Below, one piece after another: positions 54,001 through 64,000 of a stretch of 64,000 bases of DNA (position 1 is the stretch's first letter; each line of letters opens with the position of its first letter). Source of the stretch: Effrenium voratum. Taxonomy: Eukaryota; Sar; Dinophyceae; Suessiales; Symbiodiniaceae. The notes beneath the pieces are model-generated. The model was given only the letters and a program-made list of their open reading frames with translations. It had not been told where the DNA came from and made no database searches. The position numbers were made by a program, and so were the translations under genes. Location: positions 595,001 through 659,000 of the forward strand of contig CAUJNA010002857.1 of assembly GCA_963377175.1 (NCBI GenBank), in the 5' to 3' direction.

Positions 54001-56753
54001 GCTAAGGATTTCCAGAAGAAAGAAACGGCCAAGCCGCGAGAAACGGATTTAAGCCCGAAAGACCTAAGAATTTCAAGAAGGTGAGAGCCTTTTTGTTGCG
54101 GGTTGGGGTAGGAGTTTCGGGTTGGTTGGGAGGGGTTTGGGGGGATTGGGGGGCATTCCCACGCATCCTAGAGAGTTGATGAGGTTGGGCAGGATACCAC
54201 CCATTCTGGCACCTGGTAACCTGCCCCAAAGTACCACAACGCCCAGTGGCGATGGGAAAAAAAGAGCATGCTTTTTTGGTTGGTTGAGTTTAAAGGGGAA
54301 CCCTTTCCAAAAAACAAATGAGAAAAAAAGGAAAAAAAGGGCGCCACTGGGCAAGTGGGTTTATTTGACAATGCTCATTGCAAGCGATCAGTTTGCGGAA
54401 CCACGCTTGCAATATCTTGCAACGAAGCCATGCGAAACTGTATTCGTCTATAAACAAGGGAAGCTTCCCTTCACTGGCGACACGGATGTTTGCCTCCCCA
54501 GCAAGTTGGATTTCCAGTGGATAAGGTCACCGCCTATCTCACCCTCAGGAAACTACCTGAGATGTGTGTGTCCTTTCCGTTCCATACATCTCGCGTTTGA
54601 AAACACCCAACTTCTTGGGAGCATCAAATCCCAGGCCCTGGCTCGGGCTCGGCGGGCGAAGTGTTCCGTGAGTGAGACCCTTCGGGTGCGTTGTTTTCCC
54701 CAGGTGGGTGTGGCAACGTCAAAATTGGGCCAAGTTGGTAACCCCAAAATGGGTGGTTACGTTGACCAGCTATTTTGATGGTCAAAAATGGTTGGTAACC
54801 CCAAAATGGGTCGCTCGATCGGCAATTGGAAACAAGGACGACTTGTTTCCTGCAGTCCAAGTCCCGGTGACGACTAATTTTGACCCACACCAAGGTCTTA
54901 AGGGCTCCAAAGCCACGCTCCTAATGTCGAACCGGGAATAGTCAACCCCTGTTCATTAATATGGGGGTGTTCCCCTCCAAAAGTGATGAATCCCCCCGCT
55001 AAACCAGGGACACCCCCATAGCAATAAACAGGGGTTGATTAATCCGGGTCGACATTATGCTCGAAAGCAAGGCAACCTCATTTTGTGGTTTCTTCGCGCG
55101 CCTGGCCGACACTCTCCTCGTTGCCGTAGATGGCGGCCGTGTCGATCATCCTGTACCCTGCCTGGAGGGCCCACTTCACCTCTGGCTGAGAGAAAGTGCC
55201 GAACGTTTTGCTTAGCAAAGAGGTGAGACGGCCACGACTTCTTTGCTTCAGACGCAGTGAGTTCAGTCGAGCTTCATTGAAACGGAACCAACAGAGAGCA
55301 GCCTTTTTCCGCGCCGCTTACCCCATCGCCTGAATGATTTTCATTCCTGGGCAGCCTTCCATTTAGGCGCTCTTTGGCTGGCATGGGCGACAAAACTATG
55401 ATTCCACGCAAAAGGTCAGACAAAACTGATTCTACCGTGTCCATTTTTGCAGGTGGTTCTTGTACTTGCCCGGTCTTGTGACAATAGCAAGGGCTGTAAG
55501 ATGATAGAACCAACAGTCAACAGCTCTGGGGCGCTCAAGTGCAAGGCTCCCTTGTCCAAAGAAACCTCTGTCATATCTTTGCAGGTAGCTCCTGAGATCA
55601 AACCTTTCACTTTGCCTTTGCAGGTATACCAGCACCACTATTTTGACAACAGCAACAGCTTGTGGCGGCGTCATGACAATGACTTTGGAAGAACATATGT
55701 TGTGTTCAATTAAGCGGAAAGTTTGAAACACGTGTGTATATATATATATATACATACATACCTGTCGTTTACATCCAACTCAACATCACAATTGTGTAAT
55801 AATGATACATATCTGTTGGTTCTAAAACATGTCCATTCATAATCATATTATGGGCGTGTCTTTGTCCCTAACATGGCGCAATGGGTTTTTCCTTTTGGCT
55901 TCCCTTTAAACACCCACCAAAAGGGAGCTTTTCCCTTAAACGAAACACACCCCTATGTGGTATTTGGCTGCGGGTCAAAACCAATGGTACCATTTGGGGT
56001 AGGTGGATTCACCACCCATTTTTGTCTGTTTTTAGTGAGGATTGGGATGTTCACTGGGGGTACGATTTGGCTTTTGACCCATGGCCATCTGTCTTCGACT
56101 TAATGAAGCCTTGCAGCCGCATTGTAGGTCTCCTCCCCGGGCTGCGACATGTAAACTCCTTGGGGCGTGGAATCGGATGCGCGGAATGGGCCAGTTCCTC
56201 TGCGGTTCCCCTTTGAGACCCCAAAAGGAGTTGGGACCCTCAAGAAGTCGGTCGCCATGTGGCAAGCGCCACATCTTGCCACAAAACCAAAACAACAAGG
56301 ACAAGTGTTGGTTGCCAAAAAGAAGTAGGTCGAAACAAGGGTGTGCCGCATCTTGCCGCCCAACAAAACCAAGAGGACAATTGTTGCTTGCCTACGGGAA
56401 CTGGGATTTGCTGGGAATGTGAAAATATCAAACTCGACTAGGACACCTCCATGAGTGTGGGGGGAGGTCCTCCTGTTTTGACACATGGGTCTGACCTTTT
56501 AATTCGGGACCCTTTGGTGGACATCATTTAGGTGGGGAGCCATGTCCACCCACTTTGGAGCGGGTTCCCTATCAAAATTCATAGCCACATAGCTCCACGT
56601 CTTCGACTCGTCAGCCCAGCCGCCGAGGCCCATCACCGGCATGGCCGCTCCGTCGCGCAGCTGGAAGCTGGCGCTGCGGCTCAGCGGTGGCACCGCTGCA
56701 TAGGGCGGAGTCCCCATGACCGACATCGGCAGCAGCCGGAGCAGGCGGAACAT
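49700..56753 (-). CDS. aldo-keto reductase, host gene of at least seven exons
   Basis: NADPH-dependent reduction of aldehydes/ketones (family knowledge). Exons on the minus strand: 1, 56753 to about 56605 ([19 protein letters not shown]); 2, 55182-55102 ([20 protein letters not shown]; catalytic Asp and Tyr); 3, 53937-53775 ([14 protein letters not shown] with catalytic Lys, [11 protein letters not shown] with catalytic His); 4, 53099-52933 ([27 protein letters not shown]); 5, 52776-52704 ([20 protein letters not shown]); 6, 51387-51281 ([18 protein letters not shown]); 7, about 49858-49700 ([20 protein letters not shown]). The full catalytic tetrad is present. Donors are GC (introns 2, 6) or GA (3, 4, 5), each after AG or CG and repeated at the acceptor. 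The exon 1 donor and the stop are unresolved. Exon 1 could carry a short targeting segment before LRDG. Confidence 0.85.
50944..51033. repeat. (GA)n microsatellite
   Basis: About 45 AG units without interruption, in the intron between aldo-keto reductase exons 6 and 7. Confidence 0.95.
54922..55057. repeat. fold-back (MITE-like) element, about 136 bp
   Basis: Long imperfect inverted repeat: TAATGTCGA...TCAACCCCTGTT...TATGGGGGTGT on the left returns as its reverse complement up to GACATTA on the right. Arms about 50 bp, centre about 30 bp. Lies in the intron between aldo-keto reductase exons 1 and 2. Confidence 0.75.
55735..55760. repeat. short (TA)n microsatellite
   Basis: TATATATATATATA followed by TACATACATA. 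Confidence 0.7.
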
Positions 56754-57059
56754 GCCCGCTTGCCGTCCGCTCGCCGGAGAATGGCGCCCAAATTGGGCGC
56801 CACTCTGCGGGGGGAGGGGAGGGGGGGGGGGGAATTAATTACACTGGCTTTGAACGGTGCCACTTGTTTTGGATCGCGATGGGGTGCTGAAGAGCATTCT
56901 GCTGATTTGAGTGGGTTGGCTTGACTCAACTCCAAGCCGTATCCTTGGCTTTTGAAATGCCCGGTCGACTCGAGCAAGAGAAGCAGTGTGCAGTGTGGTT
57001 AACAGGGGTCTAAGTGCCGCCTTACTTGGACTCTCTGGGACAAAGACCGCAGGAGGCGA

Positions 57060-60000
57060 AGCCCGGCGAGTCGGCCTCTGCTTTCAGCTGCTCATTCTGC
57101 TGGGCGACCTGCGGAATGGGTCCCCGTGCTCCGCTCCCGTTGATGCGGGAGAATGCCCTGAGGCATGCGACTTCATCCTCAGTTCTGTGCGCCCGCTTCA
57201 ATTGGGTGGCTTCTTTCTTTCCTTTCTTTTTGGGTGTCGTGTTGGTGGGTGATAAAGGGAAACCAAAAGAAAAGCCGCTGCCATTTTGCGAGCCCCTGAT
57301 TTTGAGACACCCGTTGGACGCTGCAGAAGCGCCCCGCCTCCTGCTGCAGCTGTGCTTTGCGCTTGGCAAGGCCTTGATACTGATGCCGGGCGGCCTTCTC
57401 AGCCTCCTGCGAGGCGAGCAAGCAGCCGACAGAAGCGAAGTCTGAAACCGTTCTGAGTTGTTCCAAAGCCCGGTGAGTTTCAGTCTTAACGGTGTACCAC
57501 GAAATGGCCGGCACGTTCCATATCCACAAGGTCAATTTCCAGCGCCCCCCCCCCCCGGTACTGTGTTTTGCCACGTCCAAAATCCCAAGTACTTTTTTTT
57601 GAAACACCCAAAATTCGGGGTGCTGATTCGTGTACGCACCTCCGCACTGTACTGCAAGTCAAAAACCAGCAAACGAGCAAGCCCCCATCTGCAAAAAACT
57701 CAACGACCACTTCTGGCGGTCCCCATGGCATCTTTCCCGAACAGGTCGCCCGAGCTCCGATTTTCCAATTTGTTTTTCGGGATTCCCCAAAGCTACGCTA
57801 GAGAGCCTCGGCCTTCTGTGTGATGGCCTTCTTTTCCTGCAGCCTCAGCTTTTGCGGGACTGGAATCCCCTGAAAGGTTACCCATTCTCGGCTCAGCCGG
57901 GAAGGCCAGCCGTAAGGATACTAGAATTTGCTCAGTTTAGGTTTTCATGGGTGGGTCACTTTTTGAGGGTACCTTGCTTTCTGTGGTTTTCAAGGAACCA
58001 AGAAAAAAACAACCATCTTGGGGAGCACCCCAAAAAACAAACACCCCCATCTGCGGGCCACCGTCCAAACTCGGCACAGGCCCCGGGTGGTAGACAAATT
58101 GAGAGAGGTCGCCGTGTCCCTCTCAATTTGGCCATAGACTGGATGATTTCACCTCACTTCGCTATGGCAGTGTTCAGAAGTCAAGCTGTGCGCTTAGGCT
58201 GTTGCCTATGGCACCGTTCGGTTTATGAGGCTGCAGCCGCGAGCGACAAATCAACCCAAGAGAGATGCCCGAAAACATGCCCACGGAAGCACAAAAGATG
58301 AAGACACCATTGGGAACGGCACCCTCTCACTTCCGAAGGGGGATTGGCCAAAAGGAGTCCAAACTGCTTGTTTACCGCCAAACTGGTCCGGGACTAAAGT
58401 CCGAAACGGAACTCAGGAAGTGAGTCCAATTACTAAGCCGGCTGACCCAACGACCCCTGGGCAGCCAGGCATCTTTCGGAGTTCGCTGCTGCGCTGCCTT
58501 CCCCAAGAGCAAAGCAGCGTGCTTTCGGTGGCCACTTAGCGTCCCTCGGGTCATGGGGATCATTGCCCCGAAGTTACAAGCATAGTCCCAACCCGGAAAC
58601 ATACTCACGGATATAAAGCTGTTGCAGTCTCTTCGGACTTTTTCCTTGGAGGGGGTCATCTTCCATGATTTTCTGTTTGAGCTGGCATATTCTTCGTTCA
58701 CGCGAGCTCGGTAGATGGCTCTTCTGTGAAGCCAAAGGCTTAACTTGACCTCATGCGCATCTTGCAACCAGCTCAATGGATGTCCTAAGGTTTGGCTCGT
58801 CGCGTTCAGCCCGCCGTGCTCAGTGAACTTGCTTTGCCTGCGTTTCCGCCTGGGGATAGAGCCAAGAACTGGCTTTGTGGAAGATTTGTGGAACCAGCTA
58901 CAGCGTTTTCCGACTTTGCGTTTTCGGGTGTGTAAACCATTCTGCAATGGCTCCGGGTCTGCTCAGGGAACAATAGCAAAGCAGACTTGAATTGTCAGTA
59001 AAGCGTTTGTTCCGAGAGGACAGCATGAGATGAGCCAACTCTTTCATTCAACGGTGTGGCAATTCTCATGTGTCTTCCTTGAATTCAAACGCGGAAACCC
59101 ACGCATTCCGTTGAATCAGGGTAAGGAGCCCAAATCCTCGGGGGAGAAAAGGAAGAAGAAAAAACCCGGAGCGCGCCTCAGCTCCGCCAGCCGCGAGCTG
59201 GCGCTGGCCTCCTTGCCGCCCTCCTCCTCCACACGCCTCCGCTTCTTTTCCGGGTGGCGCTTCTTTTCGCGTCTCGCGGCGCGTCTCGCGCCGCGTCTCG
59301 CGGCGCGTGAGACGCGGCGCGTGGGCTCTGCCCGTTTTCTCCAAAACCTCGAAGTTCGATGTGGCCAGAAGAAAGACGTCGTGCTTCGAAGCTTCCAGGA
59401 ACTCGAGTGGGAACAGCAACAAAAGAAACAGCAACACAAGAAGAGCGCTTGTTGCTTCCTTGTTTCCTCCTTGAGTTCCATGGATTTCCTGAAACAGTCC
59501 CAAGTCCAGGAACTCAAGGAGTGAGCTGAGGGGTAACCCGAGGGTTCCTTGCCACCATTGAAGGAATGGCCCAAGGGGACCCAATTTAGATGATGACAAT
59601 CCTCAAGTTGCGAACCATGGTGGTTGTAGCAACCCCCTTTTTGTTTGAACTATGCAGTTTGAATCCCGGGGGTAATTTATTAATTTGGGGGCTCACCGGT
59701 TCAGGGGAAAAACAAATTCCAGGAACGGAGGCTGAACCCCTTTTGGTAGCAATTGCCCGTTCCCCTTGCAGATCTTCGGTAACTCGCAACTTGAAACCTT
59801 TGTGGGTGTCCAAACGTCCGGTGGCCCACGCAGTCGCTGCTCAGATTTCTACAGTTACCACTCCCAGTTCCAACCTGAAACTAAACCAACCCCAAACCCC
59901 ACACTACACCAACCCCAACTCCCTGAAAAAACCCTCTCCCCCAACCCCATCCCCAACTCCCACTAACAAAATAACCCCTCAGCCCCGTCCCCAAACCCTC

Positions 60001-63000
60001 AATCCCAGTCTCTCGCCTCTGCAGATGCTTGGCCTTCTGCGCCGCCCGAGCCTTCTCCTTCTTCAGCTCCGCCACCCTCTTCTGTAGGCCCTCCAATTCG
60101 AGCCGCGCGCGAATCGCGAGCCGCCCAGCGAGCGCCGAGTTGGCGGATTCAGCTTGAGGAGATGTGTGGCTCGCCCTTTTTTTCCGTAGGGACACCCCCA
60201 AAAATGGCGGTCTTCGGTGTTCTTGGTGTTCCCGCCTTGGCCTCCCTTCAACAAAAGGATCGGGACCCTCAAAAAAAAACGACACACCCATACTGTGGCA
60301 CCTTCAGGAGTTCTTTTAAAGCACCCCGAAAACGCGGGAAAGACCTATGGGTCTGTCTCCAACTCGGCAACCTCCGCATGCTTTGTTTTGTTGTTTCGGG
60401 ACGTGAAGGAAGTCCAACGAATGTTGAGAAATGCCCGGTACGGCCAAAACTCAGCTTGCCCCGAAGGAACCTTATGGCTGTCTTGCTTTTCGTGTGGCGG
60501 ATTCCCATCAAGGTAGAGAAGCCTTCACCATGGGTTTAAACAATTGGGCGACCCCACGTGGCCACAGGTTCCTTTCACCTTGCCTCTGAATTCTATCCAA
60601 AAGGCTCCCAAGGTGCAATTCTGAGAAAGAGTGCTCGTGTTGAGTCGACCCAGGCTGTGTTGGCTGTGCATTTTCCTGCACTGACCTCAGAATGACTAAA
60701 ACGTCTACCTCACCTGGAGCTGCCCCAAACCAATCTCGTCGCAACTCCGGGAAAAAAGTGACAAAAATAAACAGAAAAAAAGGAAAAAAAACGGCGGCCG
60801 AGCTCCGAGCCAGCGGATTCGGGTCCCCCAACTCTTCGGCTTCCTATGTCCAACTGCCCCAGCGGTTGGAAACGGGCGCACCAAATCGAGCCGAAGGGCC
60901 GGGGCGGAAAGCTCCACCCCGCCTCCCCACTGAGCTCCGGCTCCGGCGCTGCCTCCGAGAACCCGACCAACCGAGCGAGCGACTCGGCGGGCCAAGGGGC
61001 AAGGGCTTCGGGCGAGTCGAAGTTACACCCAGGCAAACAGCGAAGCCAGAGGTAGTTCAGGCAATAAAAACCTGGACACTCAAACTACCACTAAAAATCG
61101 GGGAACTCACCCCCCGTAGTTTTGGGCAATCACCTATCCCTAGGATCCACAAACCTTCTTAAATGTGCGTTCTTTGGGGTTCAAAACCCTCGTATTTAGG
61201 GTCCAAGGCGCTCCTAGGGCATGTTTAAGTTGGCCTTTTGAGGCTCCAACTCTCATCACGAAGGCCTTGGCGGCCTTTGGCTCCTTCTCCGGCGTGCTGG
61301 CTCGCTTCTCCTTCTCCCGCTGGCGGCCTAGGTTCTTATTTCTCGGTTGCCCTGACCTGGAAATAGAAGATGAGATCACCTTTCCGGACCTCAACCATGG
61401 TGGCCATGTTTAAGGAAACCAAAAGGTCCTTTAGGTCGATTCGCTTTTCTGCAAGTGAGACACTTCGTCTACGGGAACTCGGAACTCAGTACTAGTAGCT
61501 TGCGCAAGCGCAACCAGTCCTATGTGGCTCGTTTTTTTTAAAGGATTTGGAGCCCCAAAATGGACTTCGAATTTCTCTTGGGTTCACCCACGGCTCAGAA
61601 TGTGCCTGTGTTTCTGTAATCCCATTCTATGTGCCCGGCTCTTCTTCTCGCGCCGCTTCTCTCGAGCCCTGATTGGCTCGAGCAAGGAAGCCGGGCGGAA
61701 TGAGTCAGGCATCCGTGTTAAACAATGCTCAAAAGCAAATGTTGCTTCAAAATCCGCAGGGATTGCTGTCCCTTTCAAAGCACGAATATGGTTTTTTGTT
61801 GCCGTGTTTGTGAGAAACCTCGGGTTTCAGAAACAAGAAACTGCGCTTGCCCCGCCTGTTCAACTTCGCTTGCTCCGCTTCCTCCTCGTTGAGCAGCGCT
61901 TCCTCATCGCCAAGGTTTGCTGGAGCAGATTCCCTGCGTGGCAACTATATTTTACCACCCATGGCAATCACTGACACCCCGGACCAACCCAGACCAACCC
62001 TCAACAACCCACACCCACACCGACCCAGCATGACTTCGTGCACAAACCTGCCTCTCAGAAACGAATGCGCACCAAACCACGATGGAAAGGTACCCACTTT
62101 CGCCCGTGAATGCCACCTCAGCGCCACACCGCGGCAGCACTCTCTTGTGGCTTCTCAGCCTCTAAGGCTCACCGCCGGACAAAAAAACAACATGGCAGGT
62201 GGTTTCTTCATTCCTTTCGGGACACCTCCTTTTGAACACTACCCCAAAAGGTGTGTCTTCGGTTTCCTTGTGGTCCTTACGGTGAGCTTCCCTCGACTCT
62301 CGGTGGTGGTTTGGATTGGTGGGTGGGTTCGGGGGATTCCCATGTGGCCTCGGCAGAGTCTCAGAGGTTCAACGCCAAATCCACCAATCCAAGCCACCAA
62401 TTGGGGGATACCTGAATCAGGTACCCCTTAGTTGGTGGATTGGATTGGTGGTTTGGATTTGGACTTGAACCCCGGGCTTTTGTAGATGGTGAAAGGGAAC
62501 CATGAACCAACTCTATCCGCCAATCGAAACCAATAAAAATGGAGGTTGCTCCTCCCCCCCAAGCAAACAAACACACAAAAACAGACGCCCAGAACCTCCC
62601 TGGGATTCCATTCGCGTTGGCGTGATGAGGGGTTCTCCTCCTCCCCCCCCAAAAAAAACAACAACAACAACAACGAAAAAACGAAAACAGACGCCCCAAC
62701 CCGCCCAGAAAAGCCCCTCCCCCTCTCCCTCCCCCTCCCTCCCTGCCGCCCCCCCTGCCGGAACCGAAGACCAAACTCTCCCCAACGCCACCTCGGCCAG
62801 CAGCGCCGCGCACTCCCGCCCCGCGCGCTGCGCCAGCGCGTGGGGCGTGGCGCCTCGCTCCGCTTCGCTCCGATTCGCTGGCGTCGGTTTTCGTCGGTGT
62901 TCGCCGTGCGTTTTCGACCCGTCTGCAGATGTTTGCGCTAGCATCCTGCTTCAATATGTATATGTATAATGTATATACAGACGTGCGGATGAGCTTTGAA

Positions 63001-63888
63001 CTGCGTCCTTTGCCGCAGAAAAAAGAGAGAGCGCCATGAAAACAGGCGCCTTCTGCAGACAGAAGGGTTTTTGGAACGATAGGTGCTGTTTTGGCTTCTG
63101 TGGAAGGAGCAAGTGCCGGAGAAAGGGAACTTGGCTGAATGGCATGGAGAATCTGGGAGAAAAAAGACAGGCTACCATTGAAACAATTGGCTGAATATCG
63201 CCACCATTGAGTTCAAGATTGTCATCACCTAAATTGGGTCTAAATTGGGTCTGCTTAGGCCATTCTTTTCATGGCAGTTAAACGCTAGGGCAGTGGTATG
63301 GCGAACAACCACTATAGCATACAGTTAACACACAATTGGACATGTCTCAGAAAAATGGGTCGGCCACAATTGGCGTTCCATGTGAAAACTGATTGTTTCT
63401 CACTACACGAGCATGCGCCCCAAGTCTTCCTTCTGGCACTCCTAGTTGTCCTGTGTGCGCTTCTGTGTTCGCTGGTTGCGTAGGAAACAGTCCCCAGCAG
63501 GTTCCCTCCAACACAGCTTCTCAACCCTTGCTACGCTAGCAACAGCGCGGTGGTTCCCCCAGAAGAATCAGTAACCATAAAACACAGAAGCCAAAACAAG
63601 TACCCACACACAACAACGGGAACACAAATGAAAACAACAATAAACATTATTCCGTTCGTGTTCCCATTGCTGTGTGGTTACTTCTTTTGACTTCTTTAAA
63701 ACAAAAACTACCAAACTGCTGAAACAAACAGGAAAACAACAAACAAAACCACGGCTGAAAATGGAGAAAGAAAAAAAGCGACAACGACAAAGATGATGAG
63801 AAGAATTGAAGCCAGGTCCTTCGCTTCCCTCGCCTTGCGCGTTCCGCACCATGGGATCCGCTCGGCCCTCCAGGAGGACTTTGACCAC
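57060..63888 (-). CDS. host gene with ankyrin repeat and coiled-coil exons, continues beyond the right end
   Basis: Three exons join in frame: 63888-63834 (VVKVLLEGRADPMVRNAQ), 62853-62792 (GATPHALAQRAGRECAALLA) and 61902-61856 (EALLNEEEAEQAKLN). The first two make one ankyrin repeat across an AG|GC intron. Further minus-strand pieces look like coiled-coil exons but I could not fix their borders: about 61335-61260 (REKEKRASTPEKEPKAAK), 60145-60015 (LELEGLQKRVAELKKEKA), 59260-59165 (KKRRRVEEEGGKEASASS), 57845-57815 (LQEKKAITQKAE), 57412-57315 (EAEKAARHQYQGLAKRKAQL) and 57110-57060 (VAQQNEQLKAEADS). They may be one gene or two. A scaffold or cytoskeletal role would fit but is not shown. Confidence 0.5.
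62366..62471. repeat. fold-back element, 106 bp
   Basis: GGTTCAA..CCAAATCC..ACCAATCCAA.CCACCAA..GGGG.TACCTGA and its reverse complement face each other around ACCTGAATCAGGT. Lies between the ankyrin exon at 62792 and the coiled-coil exon at 61902. Confidence 0.7.
62472..62760. other. intronic region with C and A runs
   Basis: Simple-sequence rich (CCCCCCCCAAAAAAAA and CAACAACAA). No exon recognised. Confidence 0.4.
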
Positions 63889-64000
63889 CTGCGGGTTAAG
63901 GCGTCCAATTCAAACCGAAAGCCCCAGGGTTCAAGCGTCAATTTCTGGTTGGTTCCTTTTCCATTCTTGTCCGCCATTCTTCTCAAAAACCGGCCGTTTT

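Noticed and set aside
1..64000. tRNA or rRNA genes
   Set aside because: No cloverleaf with conserved A and B boxes and no rRNA-like conserved stretch was recognised.

Overview
The window looks like nuclear DNA of a dinoflagellate, most likely in the Symbiodiniaceae/Suessiales range. Three independent signs support this. The host genes at 42-64 kb have many very short GC-rich exons whose introns start with GC or GA instead of GT, always after AG. All host genes recognised there lie on one strand. The Ty1/copia retrotransposon in the window carries, inside its LTR, a 20-base match-like stretch ending in TTTTGGCTCAAG, the 3' half of the dinoflagellate spliced leader.

Layout. 1-1990 is left flank (end of a ubiquitin-like-domain gene, an unknown intronless gene, a 24-bp minisatellite). 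1991-41933 is an AT-rich integrated Polinton-like virus (PLV). In the order read it holds a DNA cytosine methyltransferase remnant, a protein-primed-type DNA polymerase B, zinc-finger and Arg/Ser-rich proteins and a penton-like minor capsid protein (all minus). Then come a lipase-like protein, small proteins, the major capsid protein, a fibre with an S74 self-cleaving chaperone domain and a myristoylation-motif protein (plus). Next are an F-box-like protein, a zinc-finger protein and the packaging ATPase (minus), small zinc proteins (plus), a retrovirus-like integrase (minus) and two further F-box-like genes (plus). A GC-rich copia element sits inside one of the small zinc-protein genes, with a 5-bp target duplication GTATT.

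The middle of the virus plus much of the copia element appears twice: 9476-23487 and 23588-37571, separated by a 100-N scaffold gap. The first copy ends inside copia reverse transcriptase and the second begins inside the lipase. Together they make exactly one complete virus. Two overlapping allelic or paralogous contigs scaffolded side by side is therefore the simplest explanation, though a real tandem duplication cannot be excluded. The copies carry different breaking mutations: fibre, MCP and a 98-codon gene are broken in the first, while the fibre start and the copia first ORF are broken in the second.

41934-64000 is host DNA with three multi-exon genes, all on the minus strand: an ankyrin/coiled-coil protein (57.0 kb to beyond the right end), an aldo-keto reductase (49.7-56.75 kb) and a helical/coiled-coil protein (about 42.9-48.6 kb). 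Their introns hold microsatellites, two fold-back elements and a dispersed repeat family.

Working together: integrase inserts the virus, PolB copies it, and MCP, penton and fibre build the particle that the FtsK/HerA-type ATPase fills. A shared upstream motif (AACTACTTAAAGA) marks the polymerase, zinc-finger and F-box-like genes, while virion genes have only AT-rich TATATA-like sequence next to the ATG. This suggests two expression classes. Several frameshifts and the copia insertion suggest a decaying provirus, though many lie in homopolymers and could be sequencing errors.
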